Positions 24,760 to 32,622 of a stretch of 41,569 nucleotides of DNA are shown here, piece after piece (position 1 is the stretch's first letter; the number at the start of each line of letters is the position of its first letter). Source of the DNA: UBA1732 sp045114235 (GTDB lineage Bacteria; Verrucomicrobiota; Lentisphaeria; Victivallales; UBA1829); the NCBI GenBank assembly GCA_045114235.1, contig JBGUKB010000027.1:1-41569 (forward strand), given 5' to 3'. A program made the translations under genes and the position numbers. The notes under the pieces were generated by a model. The model was not told where the DNA came from. It worked only from the letters and a program-made list of their open reading frames with translations, and searched no databases.

Positions 24760-25617
24760 ATGCTGACCTGCTCCAAAGTCAATCTCTCGCTCGCCGTCAC
24801 CGCGAAACGCCCCGACGGTTACCACGACCTGGATTCGCTGTTCTATCCGTTCCGCGATCCGTCCGATGAGATCACCCTCGAAGACGCGCCCGCGGCGTCC
24901 GGCGTGACCATCCGATGCGACGCGCCCGGCGTCCCGCTCGAACCGGAGAAAAATCTCTGCGGCAAGGCGGTCTACGCGTACTGCAAGGCCGCCGGAATGG
25001 ACGTCCCCGGGCTCGTCATTCATCTTGAGAAACACATTCCCGTCGCAGCCGGAATGGGCGGCGGGTCCGCCGACTGCGCGACCGTGCTCCGCCTGCTTCA
25101 GGAACGCTTTCACGCGCTTTCGGATTCCCAGCTCGAAGACGCGGCATTTTCCCTCGGCGCGGACGTCCCGTTCTTCCTCAATCCGCGTCCCTCGCACGTG
25201 ACCGGAGCGGGCGAACACCGCGTGCTTGTCGACGGCATCCCCGAACACCTTCCGCTTCTGCTCGCCGCGCCGCAGTTCCCGGTCAGTGCCGCCTGGGCGT
25301 ACCAGCATATGGACCTCGCCTGCGCCGTCGCCGAGCCGCCGCGCACAAACGAGCTGATCGACGCCCTCCGCCGCCACAACTACGAATCCGCCGCACAGTT
25401 CATGCGGAACGACCTGGAACATGCCCTGTTCATCAAATATCCCCTGCTCGTCCTGCTTCGCGCGTTCCTGCTCGAAAACGGCGCGATTCGCGCCATGATC
25501 AGCGGCAGCGGCCCGACCATCCTCGCGCTCTTCCGCGACGATGCCGCCGCGCAGGCCGCATACGCCCGCGCCGCCTCGGAATTCGATCCCGCCGTCCGCT
25601 TCCTCCTGCCCACGTGA
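24760..25617 (+). CDS. ispE: 4-diphosphocytidyl-2-C-methyl-D-erythritol kinase
   Basis: A 285-residue GHMP kinase, the normal IspE length. It phosphorylates CDP-methylerythritol in the non-mevalonate isoprenoid pathway. Motifs: the N-terminal CSKVNLSLAV with RPDGYHDLDSLF, the ATP-binding VAAGMGGGSADCA near residue 95, DVPFFL near 140, and SGSGPTILALF near 247. The glycine-rich loop is slightly variant from the usual P-x-G-A-G-L-G-G-G-S-S-D but keeps the essential residues. It is the last gene in the run before the accessory cassette. Other MEP-pathway genes are not here. Confidence 0.94.
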   Translation: MLTCSKVNLSLAVTAKRPDGYHDLDSLFYPFRDPSDEITLEDAPAASGVTIRCDAPGVPLEPEKNLCGKAVYAYCKAAGMDVPGLVIHLEKHIPVAAGMGGGSADCATVLRLLQERFHALSDSQLEDAAFSLGADVPFFLNPRPSHVTGAGEHRVLVDGIPEHLPLLLAAPQFPVSAAWAYQHMDLACAVAEPPRTNELIDALRRHNYESAAQFMRNDLEHALFIKYPLLVLLRAFLLENGAIRAMISGSGPTILALFRDDAAAQAAYARAASEFDPAVRFLLPT

Positions 25618-25641
25618 ACTCAAAAAAAGCTGGATTCAAAC

Positions 25642-25662
25642 CGGCCAGGCGGCCGTCACTTT
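25642..25662 (+). terminator. Possible weak terminator after ispE
   Basis: CGGCC (25642-25646) and GGCCG (25651-25655) form a five-base stem with a four-base loop, followed by only a short T run at 25660-25662. It is a weak candidate at the border of the accessory cassette. Confidence 0.3.
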
Positions 25663-25702
25663 TAGAATTTTCACAAAAAAAAGATATTCAATGTTTTACG
25701 GC

Positions 25703-25730
25703 TTGATTTTCCTTCGACCGGTTTTATATT
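25703..25730 (+). promoter_or_regulatory. Promoter of the A1-B1-A2-B2 cassette
   Basis: -35 is TTGATT (25703-25708), the spacer is 16 bases and -10 is TATATT (25725-25730), 45 bases before the A1 start. The upstream segment (from about 25671) closely resembles the one upstream of the gene at 28515. Confidence 0.6.
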
Positions 25731-25775
25731 ACAGACAATGAAAAGCGGAATCGTCAACAGGAATCCAACCCGACC

Positions 25776-26501
25776 ATGCAGAACGAATTAACAACGGAAA
25801 CGAAAGCGGCAACGACACCCCCGCAAAAGCAGGCCGCCCCGCCGGAGCAAACATCTCCGCCGGAGAAACGGAACCGCCGCCGGTACGGGAAACTCGCTCT
25901 CTTCATCCTTCTGCTCATCCTGCCCGGTTATGTCGCGGTCATGTTTGCCTGGGCGATCCTGTTCGATGGAATCCTTGAAATCCGGGTCGAACAGGAAGGC
26001 GCGGTCGATCCGCAAACGGCCGCCGCCTATGAACAGCCCGTGCTGGACGCACTCAAGCCGCTTCTGGCACAAAAGTACGGACGGGAGGAAATCGTCGTGA
26101 CGTACACCCGTCCGGGCTGGTTCATCGGGCAACACCGTATCCGCGACACAAAGAAGGACAAGGGCGGCGTTATCAGGATCCGCCTCGCCGACTGGGGCGA
26201 CGCCGACTGGAAGGACTGCTACGCGCTCGCGGAGGACATCGCCCGCATGAAACGCGAGACGCCCGGCATGCCCCAATGCCTCTATGTCCTGAATTTCCTC
26301 GATACCGCCGGAGAATATCCGAAATGGACGCCGGAAAATGCCGCCGCATTCGGGGAGGAGAATGCGATCTGCGGATGCCTCTGTAAAATCGCGATCCCGG
26401 ACGCCGTGCTCGGATATTCCGGCGGGAACCGGCGGCGCGAGGAGAAATGGCATATCGACGATTTCACACCGACGGAAGATCCCGACGAGGTGCGGAAATG
26501 A
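25776..26501 (+). CDS. Cassette protein A1: membrane-anchored protein of unknown function
   Basis: A 241-residue protein of no family I recognise. A hydrophilic Thr/Pro/Gln-rich and then basic N-terminus (1-38) precedes one membrane helix (about 40-66), so the remaining 175 residues are probably outside the cytoplasm. That domain has QKYGREEIVVTYTRPG near 99-114, a basic HRIRD/IRIR strand pair, an amphipathic helix EDIARMKRETPGMP (153-166) leading to YVLNF, Cys198/200/202-type spacing (CGCLC), and ends with WHIDDFTPT at 225-233. It is paralogous to A2 at 27118-27885 and more distantly to B1 and B2. Its stop overlaps the B1 start (ATGA). AGGA lies some 13 bases before the ATG. Confidence 0.85.
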   Translation: MQNELTTETKAATTPPQKQAAPPEQTSPPEKRNRRRYGKLALFILLLILPGYVAVMFAWAILFDGILEIRVEQEGAVDPQTAAAYEQPVLDALKPLLAQKYGREEIVVTYTRPGWFIGQHRIRDTKKDKGGVIRIRLADWGDADWKDCYALAEDIARMKRETPGMPQCLYVLNFLDTAGEYPKWTPENAAAFGEENAICGCLCKIAIPDAVLGYSGGNRRREEKWHIDDFTPTEDPDEVRK

Positions 26502-27121
26502 AACGGAACGCTTTTCTGAACTGGCTTGACCGGGATTGGAAGAAGAACGGCACCTGGTTCCTGCTGCTTGCGCTTAACGCCATCCTGGCCTTTTTGCTTT
26601 TCCTCGGCGGGTGCGTCCAGCGCAACTACGACAGGGGATTCCGCCGCATCGCCGCAAAAAACGAGACTTTCATCCATACATACATCATCCCGGATTTGAC
26701 TCGGAAGCACAATCTCGGATCATGCCTGGAAAAAAGTTTCGGCTGGGGCGAAATCAACCATTTCCGGCTCGAAACGGCGGGTCCGCAAAGTTATGAAGCG
26801 ATCACCAGGGACCTGGTGCGGCTGTATCAGGAACACGGCGACGAGGGACGCTATCGCAACACGAACAGCGTGGAATATGTCAACTACGCAGACGGCCGTC
26901 CGTCCGAAGTCCACTACGGTTATCTGGACGGCAAATCCTTCCTGTTTCAGGACTTTTATCTGGAGTTCGATCACGACTCGGAGGACCTCGGCCTGACGGC
27001 CCGGATCTTTATCAAACGGCCGAAGGACCGTAGAGAAACCGATACGCACCGGGATACGTCCCCGTCAAACGGGGATCCCTCCCCTCGCTATGCCATGCTG
27101 AAACAGAAGGACGCATCATGA
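26498..27121 (+). CDS. Cassette protein B1: membrane-anchored protein of unknown function
   Basis: A 207-residue protein. I start it at the ATG overlapping the A1 stop (26498), which gives a short cytoplasmic basic end, one helix (about 19-40) and an extracytoplasmic domain. A Cys at 39, at the end of the helix, recalls a lipobox (LGGC) but sits late. The domain has a long charged helix, YIIPDLTRKHNL, NHFRLETAGPQSYEAITRDLVRL and DFYLEFDHD (152-160), followed by a disordered Arg/Asp/Ser/Pro-rich tail. B2 has the same order of motifs, shorter by about 40 residues because B1 carries an insertion (about 118-148) and the tail. Its function is unknown. The stop overlaps the A2 start by ATGA. Confidence 0.82.
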   Translation: MKRNAFLNWLDRDWKKNGTWFLLLALNAILAFLLFLGGCVQRNYDRGFRRIAAKNETFIHTYIIPDLTRKHNLGSCLEKSFGWGEINHFRLETAGPQSYEAITRDLVRLYQEHGDEGRYRNTNSVEYVNYADGRPSEVHYGYLDGKSFLFQDFYLEFDHDSEDLGLTARIFIKRPKDRRETDTHRDTSPSNGDPSPRYAMLKQKDAS

Positions 27122-27885
27122 AACAGGACAGCGACCAAAGCACCCCATCTAAGGAGATCAGACAGCCGGAACCGGTATTTCAATGGACTCTGGAACAGCT
27201 GAAAGGCATCTTCTTTCCCCTCAAGATCATCCTGTTTCCGCTGGTCTTCGCGCTTTCGATCTGCGGATGGATTTACCGCTGGCTGTGCATCCATCCGTGG
27301 CTGAAGCTTGCGGCCTTCCCCGTCCTGCTCGTCATTCCGGCTGCAGTCTTCTGGTTCCTATTCGTCGGACCCGGCAACCTGATAACTTACGTGGACTGGA
27401 GCCGTTCCGTCCTCCCTGAGGAAGCGGCGCCCTACGAATCGCCGCTGCGCGAGCTGGTCTGCCCGGTCCTGAAGGATAAGTACGCCCTGGAGGAATGCGA
27501 GGTGCAGTACACCCGGCCGGCCCGATGCGGACAGAAGGACCACAGGGTCGTCGGGATGCTGGACGACGCGGGCGGCGCGGTCCATTTCAAGATCGTTTCC
27601 GCGGACCACAAACGCCGGATCGAGATCGCGCAGGACATCATCCGCATGAAACGCGAGCTGCCCGGTCTGCCGAAATGTCCCTACGTCCTGGAATTCGACC
27701 TGCCGAGAAGATGGATTGACGATTTCACGCCGGACGGAGCGAAAGACTTCAGCGATCCCGCCGCACGCGCCGTCATCGCGGCGATCGTGATCCCGGACGA
27801 GGAACGAGGCTACGACGGACGCGGGGACTGGCATTTCGACGATTTCACGCCGACGCCCGGCGAAGACGAGGAGGCGCGGAAATGA
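27118..27885 (+). CDS. Cassette protein A2: membrane-anchored protein of unknown function
   Basis: A 255-residue paralog of A1. Its N-terminus has two hydrophobic segments (about 33-52 and 65-85) where A1 has one, so topology may differ or the first may be a re-entrant or amphipathic segment. The outer domain aligns with A1: DKYALEECEVQYTRPA, VHFKIVSADHKRR, AQDIIRMKRELPGLPKCPYV, and the C-terminal WHFDDFTPT (238-246). An additional WIDDFTP at 199-205 duplicates the tail motif internally; A1 has the degenerate KWTP at that point. It is coupled on both sides by ATGA overlaps. No enzyme motif is visible. Confidence 0.84.
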   Translation: MKQDSDQSTPSKEIRQPEPVFQWTLEQLKGIFFPLKIILFPLVFALSICGWIYRWLCIHPWLKLAAFPVLLVIPAAVFWFLFVGPGNLITYVDWSRSVLPEEAAPYESPLRELVCPVLKDKYALEECEVQYTRPARCGQKDHRVVGMLDDAGGAVHFKIVSADHKRRIEIAQDIIRMKRELPGLPKCPYVLEFDLPRRWIDDFTPDGAKDFSDPAARAVIAAIVIPDEERGYDGRGDWHFDDFTPTPGEDEEARK

Positions 27886-28385
27886 AACCGAACGCTCCCG
27901 GCGGATTCCTGAACAGCAACGGCGTGAACATCGCCCTTGCGGTCCTTCTTGTCCTCAACGTAATATGTCTTGGGCTTGGCACAGGGCTTTGGGTGCTCGG
28001 CTGTCTCGTCATGGATTCGTATCAAAGGCAATATCGGCATTGGGAATACGAAGCCGAAAAGAACGTCCGCGAATGGATCGTGCCGCGGCTCGTCCAGGAG
28101 AACGGCCTGAAGGAATGCCCCGTGAAACATGCGGCGTTCGGCTGCACCCATTTCAGGATCGACGCCGCGTCCCCGGAGCAGTACGCGAAGATCACGGAGG
28201 ACGTCATCCGGCTGGAACAGGAAACGCGGAAGGACCGTACATGGCACAGCAACTTCATCCTGGAGTTCGACCACGACAAGCCGGGACACGGCATCTCCGT
28301 CTTCCTCTATACCGGCGCAGGCACTTCCTCCAGCATGTTCGATCAGTGGCGCACCGAACATTTCTGGGGATCCTCCGGCCGGTAA
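27882..28385 (+). CDS. Cassette protein B2: membrane-anchored protein of unknown function
   Basis: A 167-residue paralog of B1: one membrane helix (about 16-42), then a compact outer domain with WIVPRLVQENGLKECPVKH, HFRIDAASPEQYAKITEDVIRLEQE and FILEFDHD (125-132), ending soon after. The run GLKECPVKH...HFRIDAAS...ITEDVIRLEQE also resembles YALEECEVQY...HFKIVSAD...AQDIIRMKRE in A2. This suggests that A and B proteins share one ancestral fold. It starts on the A2 stop (ATGA) and ends the cassette. No strong terminator follows. Confidence 0.82.
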   Translation: MKPNAPGGFLNSNGVNIALAVLLVLNVICLGLGTGLWVLGCLVMDSYQRQYRHWEYEAEKNVREWIVPRLVQENGLKECPVKHAAFGCTHFRIDAASPEQYAKITEDVIRLEQETRKDRTWHSNFILEFDHDKPGHGISVFLYTGAGTSSSMFDQWRTEHFWGSSGR

Positions 28386-28435
28386 AGCGCTTTTTTTCAA
28401 AAAATCACAAAAAAAGAGAATCAATGCTTTATCGC

Positions 28436-28463
28436 TTGACTTTGCCGGTTCGCAGGGTATAGT
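28436..28463 (+). promoter_or_regulatory. Promoter of the small four-helix membrane protein
   Basis: -35 is TTGACT (28436-28441), the spacer is 16 bases and -10 is TATAGT (28458-28463), 51 bases before the start. TCACAAAAAAA, then TCAATG, CTTTA and CGCTTGA upstream echo the cassette promoter at 25671-25708. Confidence 0.65.
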
Positions 28464-28514
28464 ATTTGTGAACTAACGGAATAACACGCATCATCGGAGC
28501 GCAAGAAAACGAAG

Positions 28515-28913
28515 ATGGCGGAACGTTTGAAACTTTTTTTGGAGAATCCTCTGTTTGTCTTTCTCACCGTGACCGGCATCGTCGTCTCGGCCGTGCTGTT
28601 CGTCCTGTTTTGCCGGAACCGGAAACAGGACCGGCTGACGCGGCGGCGTTTTCTGCTCCCGCTCGTTCTGATGCTGATTCATACGCTTCTGCTTCCGCTG
28701 GCGTTCCTGTGTGGTCCCCCCTACATCGACATCCTGGCGATTCCCTGGCTATTCCTCGTTCCGGTCCTGCTCATCGTGCAAATCCTCTATCTGGTCCATT
28801 ATCTCAAATGGGATAACCGTGATCTGCGAATCGCCACAACAGCACTTGCGTTCTACAACGTCCCTCTCTTTTTTCTCGCGTTTCTCATGTTTTTTGTCAT
28901 TGTATTCCACTGA
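28515..28913 (+). CDS. Small four-helix membrane protein of unknown function
   Basis: A 132-residue, very hydrophobic protein with helices at about 12-33, 46-66, 74-96 and 106-131, joined by a basic loop (CRNRKQDRLTRRR) and a charged loop (KWDNRDLR). By the positive-inside rule the first loop is cytoplasmic. It matches no family I know. It follows the A/B cassette and has a promoter region similar to that of the cassette, so it may be functionally linked. GGAG lies about 15 bases before the ATG, rather far. It is convergent with the gene at 29046-30617. Confidence 0.75.
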   Translation: MAERLKLFLENPLFVFLTVTGIVVSAVLFVLFCRNRKQDRLTRRRFLLPLVLMLIHTLLLPLAFLCGPPYIDILAIPWLFLVPVLLIVQILYLVHYLKWDNRDLRIATTALAFYNVPLFFLAFLMFFVIVFH

Positions 28914-28954
28914 ACCGGACGCAGGGATTATTTCCGCCCCCCGCCCTCTGGAAA

Positions 28955-29000
28955 TGAATGCAGAAAGAACCCGGCGCGGGCATAGGACCAGATCGCCGGG
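28955..29000 (-). terminator. Terminator of the acidic secreted protein gene
   Basis: CCCGGCG (28970-28976) and CGCCGGG (28994-29000) pair perfectly. Read on the minus strand the stem is followed by a T-rich stretch (TTCTTTC). It lies 45 bases past the stop of the minus-strand gene. It lacks a T run on the plus strand. Confidence 0.5.
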
Positions 29001-29045
29001 CTGAAATAAGGAGAGAAGCGGGACGCGTGCAGTTGAATTATTCTC

Positions 29046-30617
29046 TTACTGCGCATCCTCGACGGTCGCGGTCACGAAGAGCAGCGTGAGCGTGTCCGGC
29101 TGGTACGCGGGATTACTGATGCGTGCAGCCAGAACGGGCTTTCCGAGCTCCAGATACAGCGTCTGGCGGAACGCCGTCGTGTCGATCATGGGCAGCTTCA
29201 CCGTGCCGGACAGGATATCATCCGGTTCGGAATCCCACTGCTGCTGCGGGCGCGCATAACGGTCCTGCACCGGAGCCGCATCCGCGGGGTCGCCGTAGAA
29301 CGAATACGTGTAATTGCGCCAGCCGGTCTGGTTCGCCTTCTCGAACTTGTAATCCAGCAGCACGGTCTTCCCGTCGCCGAGGACGCGGGCGGCGGCCTGC
29401 ATGGACGTCCCGGTCCAGATCGCGCCGGTATCCAGCGGGATGGCCGGGATGCCGGGCTCCTGCGCGGGGGCCCATTTCAGCGGCACGATCTGCGTCTTGG
29501 TGTTGAGTTGGATGGAGACGGGCTCCTGCGAGGGGATCAGGCGGAACGTCGGGCTGTAGAAATCGCGCAGACGATTGCTTTTCAAAAGTTTTTGCAAAAA
29601 GTCGTCAGACGGGACGGCCGGGCAGCCGTCGGTATTCCCGGCGGCGCAAATCTCGTTCCACTTCGCACGCACGATTTGGAAATCCAGCTTGACGAGCTTG
29701 TTTTCGCTGCCGGCCGCAGGCGTGGTCTTCTCCGGCATCGGCTGCGGCTTGGTGAAGAACACGTGCAGGATCCAGGTGGACCCGGACAGCGCTTTCGCCA
29801 CGATCATCGGTTTGCCTTTAGTCGCGGCAAGCGCACTGGAGAAGGAATTGTCGTCGAAGATGGGAGCCTGCCCCCTGCCCCAGTCGCCGTAGTCGGTATT
29901 CGAGAATCCGCTCAGCTTCTTCATGTTGGAGTCGATGGAGAAAACGCGCGGAGGCCGGAGCTCGACGAAGAACTCGTTGCCGTAATACGTGGGATCGCCG
30001 AAGAACGGGAATATGCTCGCGAGGTTGTTGTAGGAACCGGTGCCGGAATCGTCGGAACCGTCGTCTTCCTCTTCTTCGTCGTCCGCGGCGGATTCTTCTT
30101 CATCGTCCGCGGCCTCGTCATCCTCTGCGCTGGCGTTCACGTCATCGTCCTCCTCGTCGTCCATGTCGGGCGGCGGGAGCTCCCCGTCCTTGAACTCGCT
30201 CTCGTCATCGGCGCTTTTCGGCATGATGTAGAAATCCGGGTAATACTCCGAACGGGACATCTTGAGCTCGACCGGCGTGTCGGCGGTCGCGTATCCGGAG
30301 GAATACCCGATCACGCGGTAGCCGCCCACATGGTAGATCGCAGGCAGAAGCTCGTCCGTCGGCTGGGAATCCTTCGGGAGCTTCATGTATTCCGCGGCTT
30401 CCGTCAGCACCTTTTTCGTGACCGCGATGACCTGATACTCGAAATACTGGTACGAATCGGAACCCGTCGGCGCGGAGGCTTCTTCCTTCGCAGGATCCGT
30501 TTCCGTTGCGGCGGGCACGGCGGCAGGCGCGGCGGTCTGCCCCTGCACGGGCGCGGTCAGGGCGCACAGAAGGATTGCTGAAACGAGAACGATCGACTGG
30601 CAGACGGTATGTTTCAT
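29046..30617 (-). CDS. Secreted protein with a long acidic region, function unknown
   Basis: A 523-residue protein. I start it at the ATG at 30617, where GGGGAG lies about nine bases upstream and the product opens with a clean signal peptide (likely cut near residue 26, after VQG). An in-frame earlier ATG at 30653 would put residues before the signal. After an Ala/Pro/Thr-rich linker comes a small domain (about 55-130), an Asp/Glu-rich low-complexity stretch (about 136-190), and a larger beta-rich C-terminal region with many Thr/Pro/Gln. There is no membrane helix after the signal. I recognise no family. The acidic segment could bind calcium or basic partners; this is speculation. It is transcribed alone. 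Confidence 0.82.
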   Translation of the reverse strand: MKHTVCQSIVLVSAILLCALTAPVQGQTAAPAAVPAATETDPAKEEASAPTGSDSYQYFEYQVIAVTKKVLTEAAEYMKLPKDSQPTDELLPAIYHVGGYRVIGYSSGYATADTPVELKMSRSEYYPDFYIMPKSADDESEFKDGELPPPDMDDEEDDDVNASAEDDEAADDEEESAADDEEEEDDGSDDSGTGSYNNLASIFPFFGDPTYYGNEFFVELRPPRVFSIDSNMKKLSGFSNTDYGDWGRGQAPIFDDNSFSSALAATKGKPMIVAKALSGSTWILHVFFTKPQPMPEKTTPAAGSENKLVKLDFQIVRAKWNEICAAGNTDGCPAVPSDDFLQKLLKSNRLRDFYSPTFRLIPSQEPVSIQLNTKTQIVPLKWAPAQEPGIPAIPLDTGAIWTGTSMQAAARVLGDGKTVLLDYKFEKANQTGWRNYTYSFYGDPADAAPVQDRYARPQQQWDSEPDDILSGTVKLPMIDTTAFRQTLYLELGKPVLAARISNPAYQPDTLTLLFVTATVEDAQ

Positions 30618-30670
30618 GGATTTCGGCTCCCCGGCATATAAAAATGGATACAAAGCGGCTTCAATTCAAA

Positions 30671-30699
30671 AAGGTATCACCGGATAGGGAAAAAGTCAA
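30671..30699 (-). promoter_or_regulatory. Promoter of the acidic secreted protein gene
   Basis: On the minus strand, -35 is TTGACT (30694-30699), the spacer is 17 bases and -10 is TACCTT (30671-30676), 53 bases before the start codon. The -35 is good and the -10 mediocre. Confidence 0.5.
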
Positions 30700-30710
30700 C
30701 CCTTTTCCGC

Positions 30711-30757
30711 GAAAAAGAAAGAAAAAAGAAAGCCGGCGAAGATGAGTTCGTCGGCTT
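30711..30757 (-). terminator. Terminator of the EIIA-CBS/transporter operon
   Basis: AAGCCGGCGAA (30730-30740) and TTCGTCGGCTT (30747-30757) form an eleven-position stem with one mismatch on the minus strand. It is followed in that direction by a long T-rich tract (30711-30729). It lies 30 bases past the transporter stop. Confidence 0.8.
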
Positions 30758-30787
30758 CCGGGAAATGCGATTCGGAACGATTCCGTC

Positions 30788-32575
30788 TTACTTCTTGACG
30801 GGCTTCGCTTCCTTCACGATGAGCAGGACCGGGTACTTCGCCTCGGTCTCGGGCACGGTGTACATCGTGCCGGTGAGGGTCAGCGGGGAATCGGTCAGCT
30901 CGAAGCCCTCGGGCAGAGCCACGGCGATCGCCTCACCTTCGTTCTTGCCGTAGGCGGTCGCGAGGGTGTGCTGCTTGTCGCCGAACATGAGGATCATGCC
31001 GGCCTCGATGGTGCGGCCCGTGATCAGGGACTGGTCGGGAATTGAGGCGCTGTTCTCATCGTACGCGCGGACGCCGGCGACTTCGAACGTGGCGAGCTTG
31101 TTGCAGAAGTTGCGGCCGGTCGACTTCTCGACCTTCGCGAAGTTCAGGTCGGCGGGACGGTCCGCCATGGACGGGGTCAGGACCAGGAGCGCACCGACGA
31201 CGATCACGCCGGAAAGGAGCGTGGCCGGGAGGCCGACCGCGAGCCATTTCATGAAGGTAACGTGCGAGGCGGACGGACGCTTCTCGAGCATGCCGAGCGC
31301 CACGATGTTCGCCGTGCTGCCGATCATGGTGATGTTGCCGCCGAAGCACGCGCCGAAGAGGAGCGCCCACCACAGCGGGAAGTCCTTCACGCTCAGGGAG
31401 AGCTGTTCGATCACGGGGCAGAACGCCGCGACGAAGATCACGTTGTCGACGAACGCGGACCCGACGGCGGAGGAGAAGAAGATGAACGGGACGAGCTCAT
31501 ACGGGCTGGTGCCGCAGATCTTGGAGAATCCGTGCGCCATGACCTTGTCGACCTCGGTGTATTCGAGCGTACCGGCGACGGCGAAGAGGAGCATGAAGAA
31601 GATGAGCGTCCACCAGTCGACCTCGCGTTCGATGTAGTAGCGGGCGCGGTTCTGCTTGATGATCATCACGATGCCGGAGCAGACGAGCGGCGCCACGATG
31701 AGCACGGTGTTCTTCGGCAGGCCGAGGAGCTCTTCGGTCGGATGGTGGGAGGCGATGGCGCACACGGTGCAGACCAGGAGGATCAGGCCGGGCTTGTACG
31801 GCACTTTCACGCGGGGAGCGAGAGAAAGCCCCTGCGCGAGACGGCTCTGCAGGCTCTCGTCGAACTTCTTCAGGTCCTTGCGGAAAATGAAGAGGAGCAG
31901 CGCGATCACCGCGAACAGCGAGACGAGCATGATCGGGAACGACCACAGCATGAAGTCGCCGAACGTGAGGCCGCCCTTCGTGCCGATGTAGATGCCGACC
32001 GGGTTGCCCATCATGGTGCCGGAGCTGCCGATGTTCGTGGCGAGCACGGCGATCAGGATGTACGGGGTCGGGTTCAGTTTCAGGCGGTCGCACACCTGGA
32101 AGATCAGCGTGGAGATGAAGATAATGGACGTGACTTCGTCGACGGCGCAGGCGAGCAGCGCGGACGCCACGCTCGTGACCGTGATGAACTTCATTCCGGA
32201 GAGGTTCGGCATTTCCACGATCAGCTGCACGATCCATGTGAAGAAACCGAGGTCGCGCAGAGCGCCCACGATCACCATCATGCCGACCAGGAACAGGATC
32301 ACTTCCAGCGAGGACGACTGCACGAAGTGCGGGATGTCCAGCGAGCCGGTGAAGATCAGGACCGCGAGGCCGAGGAACGCCAGCGCCAGACGGAACTTCC
32401 AGAAGAACAGCGTGCCCATGATAAGTCCGATGAACACGGCGCAGGCCACGGCCTGGTGCGATTCGAGCGCGTGGGAGAAGAAGCCGCCGAGGCCCACGAA
32501 CAGGCTCACGGCCAGCAGGATCAGGAAACGCGAAACAAAGTATTTGACGGAAATGGAGGAGGATTCTTCCGACAT
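30788..32575 (-). CDS. ArsB/NhaD-type ion transporter with C-terminal soluble domain
   Basis: A 595-residue inner-membrane protein with about twelve to thirteen helices, of the ion-transporter superfamily that includes ArsB, NhaD and CitM. The paired signature loops are visible: ATNIGSSGTMMGNPVGIYIG near residue 185 and FGGNITMIGSTANIVALG near 405. NhaD-type members exchange Na+ for H+; other members move anions, so the substrate is not certain. After the last helix a soluble domain of about 95 residues (from about 500) contains two similar beta-rich stretches, like the TrkA-C ligand domains found on some of these transporters. It lies 47 bases downstream of the EIIA-CBS gene on the same strand, suggesting regulation by that protein. 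Confidence 0.9.
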   Translation of the reverse strand: MSEESSSISVKYFVSRFLILLAVSLFVGLGGFFSHALESHQAVACAVFIGLIMGTLFFWKFRLALAFLGLAVLIFTGSLDIPHFVQSSSLEVILFLVGMMVIVGALRDLGFFTWIVQLIVEMPNLSGMKFITVTSVASALLACAVDEVTSIIFISTLIFQVCDRLKLNPTPYILIAVLATNIGSSGTMMGNPVGIYIGTKGGLTFGDFMLWSFPIMLVSLFAVIALLLFIFRKDLKKFDESLQSRLAQGLSLAPRVKVPYKPGLILLVCTVCAIASHHPTEELLGLPKNTVLIVAPLVCSGIVMIIKQNRARYYIEREVDWWTLIFFMLLFAVAGTLEYTEVDKVMAHGFSKICGTSPYELVPFIFFSSAVGSAFVDNVIFVAAFCPVIEQLSLSVKDFPLWWALLFGACFGGNITMIGSTANIVALGMLEKRPSASHVTFMKWLAVGLPATLLSGVIVVGALLVLTPSMADRPADLNFAKVEKSTGRNFCNKLATFEVAGVRAYDENSASIPDQSLITGRTIEAGMILMFGDKQHTLATAYGKNEGEAIAVALPEGFELTDSPLTLTGTMYTVPETEAKYPVLLIVKEAKPVKK

Positions 32576-32622
32576 GGTATCTGTAACCTTTCTTTAGTTA
32601 TCTCGTATTCGTTGCGCCGCGG

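Noticed and set aside
28381..28402. AAAGCGCTTTTTTT after B2 as a terminator
   Set aside because: The palindrome has no loop room and the neighbouring CCGGCCGG is also loopless; not a credible hairpin terminator.
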